The translations under genes and the position numbers were made by a program. From Cysteiniphilum sp. JM-1 (GTDB lineage: Bacteria; Pseudomonadota; Gammaproteobacteria; Francisellales; Francisellaceae), in contig NZ_VXKS01000012.1 in assembly GCF_008711525.1 (NCBI RefSeq), positions 1-64,000 of the forward strand: DNA of 64,000 bases. Reading direction: 5' to 3'. Below, one piece after another: positions 46,968 to 55,306 of the stretch (within the stretch, counting starts at the first letter, position 1; each line of letters opens with the position of its first letter). The notes beneath the pieces were generated by a model that did not search any database, was not told the DNA's origin, and was given only the letters and a program-made list of their open reading frames with translations.

Positions 46968-48218
46968 CTAAGCTTTTAGCATAGCTATATCGTTATTACT
47001 ACTATTACTATGTGGTACTTTAATCAAGAAAATAACGGCTATGCTAGCAATCAAATAACCAAATAACACGATAATCATACCATTATGGTAACTTGATCCA
47101 TTATATAGGTAGTTTGTTGTAGGTTGTGACTGACTTTCTCGGATAACATAGCCAACAAATGGCTGGAAAATAAAACCTGAAATAACAACCGCCATATTAT
47201 TAAAGCCAATGGCAGTGGCGCGATGCTCTAACTTATTATTGCGTGAAACCAAAGAAAAGCTTAACGCCTGTCCCGCACATGCAGCACCTGCAGCAAAAAA
47301 TAATATAACAAGAACTGTGACGCTATTAATTGGCGCTAGTGTAATAAACCCAAAAGCGACAGTGCCAATTACTGCACAAAGTACAAGCACGCGTTTGATA
47401 TGTTCTGTTTTATCGGCAAGAAAACCAAACAAAGGACTGCCAACGGCAATACCAATCCACATAAAAGTGACAATGGTTGCAGCGACTGAAAAAGGAACGT
47501 TAAAGTATTGCTCAACAAAAGGGATGCCATAAAGTGAGGCAACAACTGCCATTGGCATCCATAGTAAACAAGCATAGATTGCGATCATCCACGTTTGAGA
47601 TTGGTGAGCAACAGACTTAAAAGCAAGCCATGAACTTGTCACAGGTTTCGTTGTTAGGTGTTTATTAGGGAGCTTTAGATAGAAAAACATGATAATCAAG
47701 AGAATCAGACCAAAGCTGCTAATAATCATCATCGTTGCACGCCAGCCAAAGTGATCAATGAGTGGAATAAGCGGTAATGCGCCACACATGGCACCTAATG
47801 CTGCAAGCATCTGGGTGATGCCTGCGATTAAGGTGAAATAGCGTTTACTAAAAACATGACTGGCAACGACAAGCACGCCAATAAAGGCGAAAGCGGAGCC
47901 AAAGCCCATAAAAATACGCGCACAAGCCGCAAGGTAAAAGTTTGGCGCAAGTCCAAACAGAAACCCACCAATGACACAAATCAAAAGTGGTAACATAATC
48001 ACATTGCGTGCAGAGAAGCGATCATAAATAAGACCTGCTGGAATCTGCATTAAAGTATAGGTAATAAAATAAGCACCAGAGGTCACGCCAAGCCAGAATA
48101 TATCGATATGCAGACTGTTCATAAGGTTTTCGGTCATAATGCCAGGTGATACTTGAAGTGCCATTTCAAAAAAGAGAAACAGTGCCGCTAAAATAAATAA
48201 AAGTACTGATTTAAACAT
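46968..48218 (-). CDS. MFS transporter, Pht-like (possible amino acid importer)
   Basis: A 416-residue major facilitator with about 12 helices. LFLFFEMALQVSPGIMTENL, then ITYTLMQIPAGLIYDRFSAR with the MFS loop motif, and ARIFMGFGSAFAFIGVLVVAS closely follow the phagosomal-transporter subfamily of Legionella, Coxiella and Francisella, in which characterised members import amino acids such as threonine and valine. It is convergent with the permease gene, 3 bp apart. Its 5' leader contains a mini-ORF with five cysteine codons, suggesting that cysteine or a cysteine source is the substrate. Family is firm; substrate is inference. Confidence 0.87.
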   Translation of the reverse strand: MFKSVLLFILAALFLFFEMALQVSPGIMTENLMNSLHIDIFWLGVTSGAYFITYTLMQIPAGLIYDRFSARNVIMLPLLICVIGGFLFGLAPNFYLAACARIFMGFGSAFAFIGVLVVASHVFSKRYFTLIAGITQMLAALGAMCGALPLIPLIDHFGWRATMMIISSFGLILLIIMFFYLKLPNKHLTTKPVTSSWLAFKSVAHQSQTWMIAIYACLLWMPMAVVASLYGIPFVEQYFNVPFSVAATIVTFMWIGIAVGSPLFGFLADKTEHIKRVLVLCAVIGTVAFGFITLAPINSVTVLVILFFAAGAACAGQALSFSLVSRNNKLEHRATAIGFNNMAVVISGFIFQPFVGYVIRESQSQPTTNYLYNGSSYHNGMIIVLFGYLIASIAVIFLIKVPHSNSSNNDIAMLKA

Positions 48219-48283
48219 AAGGTTATCCTGTTCATTGTTTATGTTTATACGCTTAAAATATCAAAGATTAAAAAGATTAAGAT

Positions 48284-48354
48284 GCCTAATTAAAGATAAG
48301 CTGGCACGTGGCTAACAAGAGATTAAGTAGAAGAGCCGCAAATCCTAATTAGGC
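48284..48354 (-). promoter_or_regulatory. Candidate attenuator stem in the MFS transporter leader
   Basis: In the minus-strand transcript GCCTAATTA (48354-48346), which overlaps the end and stop codon of the Cys-rich mini-ORF, is perfectly complementary to TAATTAGGC (48292-48284). A U-rich tract (ATCTTAATCTTTTTAATC) starts right after the second arm, giving a terminator-like layout. The 53-base interior is less clearly paired. Confidence 0.45.
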
Positions 48355-48386
48355 TTAATACATCGACAACAACAGCAAATAGTCAT
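48345..48386 (-). CDS. Cysteine-codon-rich leader peptide (candidate)
   Basis: A 13-codon frame reading MTICCCCRCIKPN, with five Cys codons in six positions (TGC TGT TGT TGT CGA TGT), 126 nt upstream of the MFS transporter start on the same strand. Its ATG overlaps the stop of an even shorter frame (48383-48406, MAVLLFP) as ATGA. The stop codon lies in the first arm of the inverted repeat 48284-48354, the geometry expected for ribosome-controlled attenuation. Neither frame has a clear Shine-Dalgarno sequence, and the cysteine run comes from a CAA-like triplet tract on the opposite strand, so chance is possible. Confidence 0.45.
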   Translation of the reverse strand: MTICCCCRCIKPN

Positions 48387-48575
48387 GGAAATAGCAGCAC
48401 AGCCATTTAAGCTAGATAACTGTGTGTTTAGATATTTATTGTGCTGCATTTAAGTTTTTCTTGCCCGAAAGATCATTGACTAGAAAGATAGACTACCTTG
48501 AAAAAAACAAAATGCAAAATGTTTTTTGTATCTATGATTATCGCTGCAATTAAAGGAAAACCAACTTTTAATCCG

Positions 48576-48617
48576 TTGACACAAACGTTAAAACCCATTA
48601 CCCTTTGCGCATATGAT
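48576..48617 (+). promoter_or_regulatory. Candidate promoter elements of the suf operon
   Basis: TTGACA at 48576-48581 is a perfect -35 but its 17-bp partner TACCCT is poor. TATGAT at 48612-48617 is a good -10, with TTAAAA 18 bp upstream. Two overlapping promoters or one with activator dependence are possible. I found no clear IscR-type site. Confidence 0.35.
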
Positions 48618-48637
48618 ACCAAGCCAGTACTATTTTG

Positions 48638-49084
48638 ATGTTGAAAGTCAGTAAACTTGCTGATTATGCGGTGATGATCGTGCTCAAATTTGCGCAGAAT
48701 CCGCAAGGATTATACAGTGCCACTGATCTTATTAGTCTTACGGGGCTTAATTTACCGACCGTGCGTAAAGTACTCAAGCTCTTGAGTCTAAAGGGGGTAT
48801 TACTTGCCAAACGTGGTGCTGAAGGTGGCTATGCTTTGGCTTGTGATATGAGTGAAATTTCAGTACTTGATATTGTTGAGGCAATTGATGGACCGCTTGC
48901 GTTTACTGAGTGTTGCAGCGCGGGATTTGTCTCATGTTCTGTCAATGATTGTCATATGGGTGGCTATTGGCATGTGATTAATAGAAAAGTCCGCGAAACA
49001 CTAAGTGGCTTTAAGTTACTAGAGTTAATGAATACATCATCTGATGAATTAGGTGAGTCAAATAAAATAAGTAAAATAAATTAA
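48638..49084 (+). CDS. Rrf2-family Fe-S regulator of the suf operon
   Basis: A 148-residue winged-HTH protein. VSKLADYAVMIVLKFA and the LTGLNLPTVRKVLKLLSLKGVL recognition region are typical of Rrf2 regulators, and RGAEGGYAL is the wing. The cluster-binding region ECCSAGFVSCSVNDCHMG offers four cysteines, more than the three of IscR, so [Fe-S] sensing is likely. The start is ATG at 48638 rather than the TTG before it. It is the first gene of the sufBCD run and probably represses it when clusters are sufficient, as SufR-type regulators of proteobacteria do. Confidence 0.88.
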   Translation: MLKVSKLADYAVMIVLKFAQNPQGLYSATDLISLTGLNLPTVRKVLKLLSLKGVLLAKRGAEGGYALACDMSEISVLDIVEAIDGPLAFTECCSAGFVSCSVNDCHMGGYWHVINRKVRETLSGFKLLELMNTSSDELGESNKISKIN

Positions 49085-49136
49085 GTAAGTAATATGAATC
49101 AAACTAAGAAAGAAAACAGTAAAGAGATCATGCGAT

Positions 49137-50579
49137 ATGACGGATGAAAAAATAAATAAAATGCTTGATCAGGAATATAAGCACGGCTTTGTGACTGAGA
49201 TCGAACAAGAGCGTTTTCGTAATGGCTTGGATGAAGATATTATTCGGCAGATTTCCAAGCGAAAGAATGAGCCTGAGTTTATGCTTAAATGGCGCTTGCA
49301 GGCTTATCACAAATGGCTAGAAATGAAAGAGCCAACTTGGGCGCATGTCGATTATGAGCCAATTGATTATCAAGCGATTAGTTACTATGCAGCGCCTAAA
49401 TCGGCAGCTGATAAGCCAAAAAGCTTAGATGAGGTTGATCCGGAGTTAATTGAGACGTATAACAAACTAGGCATTCCCTTGCATGAGCAAGAAATGCTCG
49501 CGGGTGTTGCAGTAGATGCTGTTTTTGACTCAGTGTCTGTGGTCACTACTTTTAAAGAAAAGCTTGCTGAAGCAGGTGTGATATTTTGCCCAATTTCAGA
49601 GGCATTACAAAAATATCCTGAGCTTATTGAAAAATATATCGGCTCAGTGGTGCCACAAACGGATAACTATTTTGCGGCATTAAACTCTGCTGTATTTAGT
49701 GATGGTTCATTTGTATATATTCCCAAAGGTGTACGTTGCCCGATGGAGTTATCAACTTATTTTCGGATTAATGCCTCAAATACGGGACAATTTGAACGTA
49801 CCTTAATTATTGCTGATGAAGGCAGTTATGTCAGTTATCTAGAGGGCTGTACCGCTCCGATGCGTGATGAAAATCAGTTGCATGCAGCAGTAGTTGAGTT
49901 AGTGGCATTAAAAGATGCTGAAATTAAATACTCAACTGTGCAGAATTGGTATCCCGGAGATAAAAACGGTAAAGGGGGTATTTATAACTTTGTGACCAAG
50001 CGTGGTGTGTGCATGGGCGCTAATGCAAAAATCTCATGGACACAAGTGGAAACAGGCTCCTCAATTACGTGGAAATATCCATCGGTTATTTTGCGCGGGG
50101 ATAATAGTGTGGGTGAATTTTACTCTGTGGCATTAACGCGTCATGCGCAACAAGCAGATACCGGTACCAAAATGATTCATATGGGCAAAAATACCAAGAG
50201 CACGATCATTTCAAAAGGAATTTCCGCAGGACGCGCGCAAAACGCGTATCGGGGCTTGGTGCGCATGTTGCCAACGGCGGATAATGCGCGCAATTTCTCG
50301 CAATGTGATTCTTTGCTTATTGGGCATGAGTGTGGTGCACACACTTATCCGTATATTGAGAATAAATCAAAATCAGCACAAATTGAACATGAAGCAACGA
50401 CATCAAAGATCTCGGATGAGCAGCTTTTTTATTGCCGCCAACGAGGTATGTCAGAAGAAGATGCGGTAGCGATGATAGTTAATGGTTTTTGTAAAGATGT
50501 CTTTAAAAAGCTACCCCTTGAGTTTGCGGTTGAAGCACAAAAATTGATGGAAGTCAGTTTAGAAGGTGCAATAGGCTAG
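49137..50579 (+). CDS. sufB: Fe-S cluster scaffold subunit SufB
   Basis: A 480-residue component of the SufBC2D scaffold, which builds Fe-S clusters under iron or oxidative stress. [36 protein letters not shown] (positions in the beta-helix core) and [17 protein letters not shown] are standard; the C-terminal [19 protein letters not shown] region carries residues needed for cluster assembly, and [14 protein letters not shown] forms the SufC-binding helix. It begins 52 bp after the regulator and 52 bp before sufC, in one transcription unit. Confidence 0.97.
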   Translation: MTDEKINKMLDQEYKHGFVTEIEQERFRNGLDEDIIRQISKRKNEPEFMLKWRLQAYHKWLEMKEPTWAHVDYEPIDYQAISYYAAPKSAADKPKSLDEVDPELIETYNKLGIPLHEQEMLAGVAVDAVFDSVSVVTTFKEKLAEAGVIFCPISEALQKYPELIEKYIGSVVPQTDNYFAALNSAVFSDGSFVYIPKGVRCPMELSTYFRINASNTGQFERTLIIADEGSYVSYLEGCTAPMRDENQLHAAVVELVALKDAEIKYSTVQNWYPGDKNGKGGIYNFVTKRGVCMGANAKISWTQVETGSSITWKYPSVILRGDNSVGEFYSVALTRHAQQADTGTKMIHMGKNTKSTIISKGISAGRAQNAYRGLVRMLPTADNARNFSQCDSLLIGHECGAHTYPYIENKSKSAQIEHEATTSKISDEQLFYCRQRGMSEEDAVAMIVNGFCKDVFKKLPLEFAVEAQKLMEVSLEGAIG

Positions 50580-50631
50580 CGTAAAGATAAAAGTAAATGT
50601 AAAAAAGAAAAAGAAAAAGCGAAGTGACGAT

Positions 50632-51375
50632 ATGTTGTTAGAGATTAAAAATTTACATGCCAAGGTTGAAGATAAAGTACTATTAAAGGGGATAAACCTT
50701 GAGATTAAACCTGGTGAAGTACATGCGATTATGGGACCAAATGGTGCCGGTAAAAGTACGTTGGGTAATGTGCTTTCAGGTAAACCAGGTTATGAAGTGA
50801 CTGAAGGCGAAGTGCTATTAAATGGTCAGAATATCTTTGATTTGGATGCTTCAGAGCGTGCGCATGCGGGGATGTTTCTAAGTTTTCAATATCCGGTTGA
50901 GATCCCAGGCGTTAGCAACACACAATTTCTAAAAACGGCCGTCAATAGTACACGTAAAGCCAAAGGGCAAAGTGAGCTTGATGCAATGAGCTTTATGAAA
51001 AAACTGCGTGCGAATATGGATATCCTTGAAATGGATCAAAAGTATATGAAACGCGGTGTTAATGAGGGCTTCTCTGGTGGCGAGAAAAAGCGTAATGAAA
51101 TGCTGCAAATGATGATGCTTGAGCCTAAAGTATGTATTTTAGATGAGACAGATTCAGGTCTTGATATCGATGCGTTGCAAGTGGTATCAAAGGGCGCGAA
51201 CCATATGCGCAATGGTGAGCGTGGCTTTATTGTGATTACTCACTATCAGCGTTTATTAAACTATATCGCGCCTGATTTTGTCCATGTTTTGGCAGATGGC
51301 AAGATTGTTAAATCAGGTGGTCGAGAGCTTGCACTTGAGCTTGAAGATAAAGGTTATGCTTGGATTAATGACTAA
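50632..51375 (+). CDS. sufC: Fe-S assembly ATPase SufC
   Basis: A 247-residue cytosolic ABC ATPase that powers conformational change in the SufBC2D scaffold. Walker A is GPNGAGKST (35-43), the signature is FSGGEKKRNE, and Walker B with the SufC-specific end reads CILDETDSGLDIDAL. YQRLLNYIAPDFVHVL follows, with the switch His just before it. It ends 10 bp before sufD, in the usual order B-C-D. Confidence 0.97.
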   Translation: MLLEIKNLHAKVEDKVLLKGINLEIKPGEVHAIMGPNGAGKSTLGNVLSGKPGYEVTEGEVLLNGQNIFDLDASERAHAGMFLSFQYPVEIPGVSNTQFLKTAVNSTRKAKGQSELDAMSFMKKLRANMDILEMDQKYMKRGVNEGFSGGEKKRNEMLQMMMLEPKVCILDETDSGLDIDALQVVSKGANHMRNGERGFIVITHYQRLLNYIAPDFVHVLADGKIVKSGGRELALELEDKGYAWIND

Positions 51376-51385
51376 GGAGCACACT

Positions 51386-52624
51386 ATGCTGCAATTAGAA
51401 CAGCCGATTGCTAAGCTTAATCTGACAGATGAGGCGATTAAACAACGTGAAAATGCATGGCAAGCATTTGTTGATCAAGGCTTTCCAAATAAAAAAAATG
51501 AACAGTGGCGTTATACCGATTTAACTGCTTTGTATCGAAAGTACGATATTACCCAAGTTAAGCTTGGGTTGAACACAAATATTGACGAAACATTGTCAAT
51601 GATTAATTTAAATACGGATATGCATAATATCGTTTTTGTTGATGGACAGCTTGCTCATGTTGATGACATTGATGGTGTAATCATTAATGATAGTTTGTCG
51701 CTACAACCTCAGCGCGAGAGTAGTGATGCACTGTCTAATCTAAACATTGCCTCTTATTTAGGCGGTGTGACGATTCAGGTTAAGAAAAATACGCGTTTGA
51801 CAAAGCCTATTATCATGACGTATTTGCATACTGATAATAGCCAGAAAATGTTGGTTAATTATCAGCATACCTTAGTGATTGATGAATATGCGGAGTGTAT
51901 GATTTGTGAGAATTTTATTGCATTAGGCGACACTTATTCAGCCGCCAATATCTGCAGCAATGTCGATGTTAAAGAGGGTGCCAAGTGCCGCTATGACGCT
52001 TTGGCAAACAAAAGTCTAGAGCAGTTATTAGTGACGCATAAACTAAAACTCTCAATAGCCAAAAATGCCTATTATGAAACATTTCAAATGGCGGCTTATG
52101 CAGCACTCAAGCGCATTGAGTTTGATGTGGATTTGCAAACTGAAGGTGCTATTTTTAATGCAAAGGGTATTTACGCTTTGACGCATAATGCAAAAGTCGA
52201 TTATCACGTTAATGTCAAACACAATGCATCCAATACGCAAAGTGATGTCGCGTTTCGTGGTGTCGTTGGTGGCAAGGCATCGGCAACCTTTAATGCAAAA
52301 GCATACGTTGCTAAAGGCTTAAATAGCATCAAAGCGCTACAAAACAATCGCAATATTCAGCTAACGAATACTGCGGAGATCAACACCAAACCTGAACTTG
52401 AGATTTATTCTGATGATGTCGTTTGTAGTCATGGAGCAACGATTGGTCAGCTTGATCAACAGGCGCTATTTTATCTGCAATCACGTGGGATTAACAAAGA
52501 TCAAGCAACGAGTTTGCTTATTGAAGGCTTTGTCAAGGAGCTCATTACTTTACTTGATCGTGATGAATCAACGATTGAGAGTTATCTTGATAGCCTTGAG
52601 GGGCATATCAAGCATTTAGTTTAA
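51386..52624 (+). CDS. sufD: Fe-S cluster assembly protein SufD
   Basis: A 412-residue beta-helix partner of SufB. NEQWRYTDLTALYRK is the N-terminal SufD pattern; the C-terminal domain includes the conserved SHGATIGQLDQQALFYLQSRGI segment and the DQATSLLIEGF helix that binds SufC. The ORF extends upstream into sufC, but AAGGAG before ATG at 51386 fixes the start. sufS, sufE/U and sufA do not follow: the next gene is convergent and overlaps by 4 bp. Sulfur delivery must come from genes elsewhere. Confidence 0.94.
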   Translation: MLQLEQPIAKLNLTDEAIKQRENAWQAFVDQGFPNKKNEQWRYTDLTALYRKYDITQVKLGLNTNIDETLSMINLNTDMHNIVFVDGQLAHVDDIDGVIINDSLSLQPQRESSDALSNLNIASYLGGVTIQVKKNTRLTKPIIMTYLHTDNSQKMLVNYQHTLVIDEYAECMICENFIALGDTYSAANICSNVDVKEGAKCRYDALANKSLEQLLVTHKLKLSIAKNAYYETFQMAAYAALKRIEFDVDLQTEGAIFNAKGIYALTHNAKVDYHVNVKHNASNTQSDVAFRGVVGGKASATFNAKAYVAKGLNSIKALQNNRNIQLTNTAEINTKPELEIYSDDVVCSHGATIGQLDQQALFYLQSRGINKDQATSLLIEGFVKELITLLDRDESTIESYLDSLEGHIKHLV

Positions 52625-52911
52625 ATAAACGCCTTAAAGGCTTCGGCATGTTTAACAGGATCAAAGCTATGGTAACTATAACTTGCTACTTTTTCGGTGA
52701 TAAAGGGATCTTCTTGTAATAACGCTTTGATTTCATCTAAGTCGCCTGAGGCTAATATAACACCGCCGTTGCGTGAACTATTAGGTCCTGAGGCAATAAA
52801 TAATCCTTGTTCATAACCACGATCTAGAAATGAGCGATGTCTTGGGCGAACTTGATCAATCATATCAGTAGATGCGGTATAGGTGATGGTAATAATATGC
52901 GTTTGTTTCAT
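52621..52911 (-). CDS. YCII-domain protein (YciI-like)
   Basis: A 96-residue small ferredoxin-like protein. Conserved features are RPRHRSFLDRGYEQG with the family's His, then GLFIASGPNSSRNGGVILASGDLDEIKALLQEDPF and a late Y-x-H-SFDP. YCII proteins are cytosolic, of unclear or varied function; a His/Asp pair suggests enzymatic use in some members. An upstream in-frame ATG at 52932 adds seven residues, but family N-termini favour ATG at 52911. It overlaps sufD convergently, so it is not part of that operon. Confidence 0.85.
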   Translation of the reverse strand: MKQTHIITITYTASTDMIDQVRPRHRSFLDRGYEQGLFIASGPNSSRNGGVILASGDLDEIKALLQEDPFITEKVASYSYHSFDPVKHAEAFKAFI

Positions 52912-53043
52912 TGATTTCACTTGAGTTAACATGAAGTGTGGTTAATTTTGTCATAGTTATTAAGCTGTTTGTACTTTTTTTTCAAGAAACTAAAGCGTAA
53001 AATAGCACCAGCAATTTTGCTTATAGTGGTAAAGACAGTTTTC

Positions 53044-54378
53044 ATGAAGTATTTTGATTTAAAAGCGTTAAAAAAAGATAAGATTTTCACTGAATCACGC
53101 AAACTTATGTCTCTATCACTTTGGCGAAGGCGTTTGATCTTCTGGGGTGGAGCGATTCTTGTTGGGCTTATTTGCGTTTTGTTTGCTTATCTTTGTGACA
53201 ATCTCAATGATAGCTTCAATGAACTCAGTCAGGATCATCCTTATTGGCCTTTGTTTATCATGCCGATTGGCTTTATGGTGATTATTTATTTACTTAAAAC
53301 CTATTTTGATGGCGCTGAAGGTAGTGGTATCCCTCAAGTGATGACAGCACTCAAAGTTAAGAATATGCAGCGACGCAGTAAATTAGTATCAATGCGTATT
53401 GCGCTGGGTAAGTTTTTATTAACAGCATTAGGTTTTTTAAGTGGGGCATCGATTGGTCGCGAGGGACCGACGATTCAATTAAGTGCATCCGTTATGCACT
53501 TTTTAGGACGATTAGAGAAATTTAACCGTGAAGACACGGAAAAAGGTTTGTTATTAGCAGGAGGAGCTGCTGGGATCGCTGCGGCATTTAATGCACCTTT
53601 GGCAGGGGTTGTCTTTGCGATTGAAGAATTATCAGGCTCGTTTGATAAAGGTATTACCGGTACGATGATTACCACCGTGGTATTGTGTGGTTTTGTATCC
53701 TTAGAGATCATGGGCAATTACGCCTACTTTGGTGCGAGCTCAGCGACGCTTGATATTTTAGGTGGCGGTTGGGTCGTGCTTATTATTGTTGCTGTTGTTT
53801 GTGGTTTCTTAGGTGGATTATTTAGTCGGATGCTATTATTTGTATCCGCAGCTGTTGTAGGTATTGCTCGCAAGCACCCTGTATTATTTGCAGGAAGCAT
53901 TGGTTTTGTGATTGCCGTGATTGGTGTGTGCACGAGTGGCATTATTTATGGCAGTGGTAAAGAGACTGCAGTTGCTTTGTTAAATGGGCATGATGTCCAT
54001 GTATCTATTTTCTTTGGTTTGTGGAAAATGATCGCAACGTTACTGTCATTTGTTAGTGGTATTCCAGGGGGGATTTTCGCGCCATCCTTATCGGCAGGAG
54101 CAGGCTTTGGGCATATGATGAGTGGTTTTTTTGATCCAAAATATGCAAGTGCAATTGTCTTAATCGGTACAGTGGCTTACTTTTCAGGTGTGGTACAAAG
54201 CCCGATTACTTGTTTTATCATCGTGTCGGAGATGACGCAAAATGTCTCAAGTGGGATGTTGTTGCCGATTATGCTAGCGGCATTGTTAGGTACGGCTTCT
54301 TCACGTGTGATCTGTAAAGAGCCAATTTATCATGTGTTGTCGTTGCGCTATTTAGATAAGCTGCGTGAGCAGAAATAG
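53044..54378 (+). CDS. ClC-family H+/Cl- antiporter
   Basis: A 444-residue inner-membrane transporter with the three anion-pathway motifs: GSGIP (93-97), GREGPT with gating Glu140, and GGIFAPSL. The internal proton glutamate expected of exchangers is present (AIEEL, Glu194/195, equivalent to E. coli Glu203), so this is an antiporter rather than a channel. Such proteins help survival of extreme acid by exporting protons with chloride import. The ORF can be read from 52969, but ATG at 53044 (MKYFDLKAL) gives the normal family length. No linked acid-resistance decarboxylase is present. Confidence 0.93.
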   Translation: MKYFDLKALKKDKIFTESRKLMSLSLWRRRLIFWGGAILVGLICVLFAYLCDNLNDSFNELSQDHPYWPLFIMPIGFMVIIYLLKTYFDGAEGSGIPQVMTALKVKNMQRRSKLVSMRIALGKFLLTALGFLSGASIGREGPTIQLSASVMHFLGRLEKFNREDTEKGLLLAGGAAGIAAAFNAPLAGVVFAIEELSGSFDKGITGTMITTVVLCGFVSLEIMGNYAYFGASSATLDILGGGWVVLIIVAVVCGFLGGLFSRMLLFVSAAVVGIARKHPVLFAGSIGFVIAVIGVCTSGIIYGSGKETAVALLNGHDVHVSIFFGLWKMIATLLSFVSGIPGGIFAPSLSAGAGFGHMMSGFFDPKYASAIVLIGTVAYFSGVVQSPITCFIIVSEMTQNVSSGMLLPIMLAALLGTASSRVICKEPIYHVLSLRYLDKLREQK

Positions 54379-54540
54379 ATTAACTGAAGTTATATACTTT
54401 GCGATTTTTTTGAAGACTACTACTATGTCTGCTTCGTAATCGCAGCAGAGCCTAAGTTATCAGAGTTACGCATTATAGAAAAAGTGAGTAATTCCAGTAA
54501 GTTAGAAAAATAAACGTAACTATTATAGGTTTTAATAAAT

Positions 54541-55302
54541 ATGTTTGATCAATCATTATTCCAAAACAAACATCAGCAGTATGAGCAGCGTTTTGTTTAT
54601 GATAGCTTCATAAAAAATGAAATTGCTGAGCGGTTATTAGATAAATTAAGCTTTATTAAATTAAACCCTCAATATGTCTATGTCGAAGGACTGGATTCAC
54701 ATTTAGCGGAGATTAAAAGAATATACCCAAATGCAACAATACATCGCACGCTTAATCCTGAGATAACTTATGATGTGATTATTTCACAGTGTAAAATTCA
54801 GCAGGTAGCAAATATCAACACTCAATTACGGCATTGGTATAAACAGCTAAAACCACAAGGCGTTTTAGTTTTCACAAGCTTTGGCAGTAGCAGTTTACAA
54901 GAGATTAAAAAAGCTTGGCAGCTTATTGATGGGATGGTGCATATCAATCAGATGTTAGATATGCATGATATTGGTGATGTGTTAAAAAAGGAACAATATC
55001 AAAGTGTGGTAATGGATGCCGAAACGTTAAAGCTTCAATATGAAACAATCGAAACTTTACTCACCGATATTCGCGCACTGAACGAGCCTTTAGCTGATAC
55101 TAAAATGCGTAAAACCTTGACAGGTAAAGCGCGTTGGCAAAGTTTTTGTGAGCGACTGGAAAAACTTGGGTTATCAGTAAGTTATGAAGTCTTTTATGGT
55201 TATGGCTATAAGGGTAATGAGCTGATTGCTAGAAAAGAAACTGATCATGAGTCGATGATTAGCTTTGATCAATTAAGAGATGCGCTTAAGCATAAGAAAT
55301 AG
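54541..55302 (+). CDS. BioC-like methyltransferase-fold protein lacking the SAM loop
   Basis: A 253-residue protein. The opening MFDQSLFQNKHQQYEQRFVYDSFIKNEIAERLLDKL and the C-terminal features (DMHDIGDVLKKEQYQSVVMDAETL, then ETLLTDIRALNEP and a closing YEVFYGYGYK) follow the BioC/Coq-type methyltransferase layout. Yet the glycine-rich SAM loop, DLGCGTG in the family, reads YVEGLDSHL here, with no GxGxG. It is unlike the intact bioC at 43787. It may bind something other than SAM, act as a partner subunit, or be decaying. The 162-bp upstream gap has a small inverted repeat (54428-54449) but no clear promoter. Confidence 0.68.
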   Translation: MFDQSLFQNKHQQYEQRFVYDSFIKNEIAERLLDKLSFIKLNPQYVYVEGLDSHLAEIKRIYPNATIHRTLNPEITYDVIISQCKIQQVANINTQLRHWYKQLKPQGVLVFTSFGSSSLQEIKKAWQLIDGMVHINQMLDMHDIGDVLKKEQYQSVVMDAETLKLQYETIETLLTDIRALNEPLADTKMRKTLTGKARWQSFCERLEKLGLSVSYEVFYGYGYKGNELIARKETDHESMISFDQLRDALKHKK

Positions 55303-55306
55303 TTGA

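Larger units (their letters stand above)
48219..48637. other. 419-bp divergent intergenic region
   Basis: Between the MFS gene (minus) and the suf regulator (plus). It holds, on the minus strand, two overlapping mini-ORFs and a long-range inverted repeat (48284-48354) and, on the plus strand, candidate promoter elements at 48576-48617. An A/T-only inverted repeat around 48500-48525 is also visible. No longer gene is supported on either strand. Confidence 0.6.

Noticed and set aside
48500-48525. A/T-only inverted repeat as a bidirectional terminator
   Set aside because: Stem is A-T pairs almost throughout and it sits between divergent genes where no terminator is needed.
49094-49147. 17-codon frame between the suf regulator and sufB
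   Set aside because: No Shine-Dalgarno, no distinctive codons, and it overlaps the well-supported sufB start.
52969-53043. Longer N-terminus for the ClC antiporter
   Set aside because: The extra 25 residues are outside the family pattern and overlap the probable promoter/leader; ATG at 53044 fits better.
54428-54449. TCTGCT/AGCAGA hairpin after the ClC gene as terminator
   Set aside because: Six-base stem with a ten-base loop and no T-run after it on either strand.
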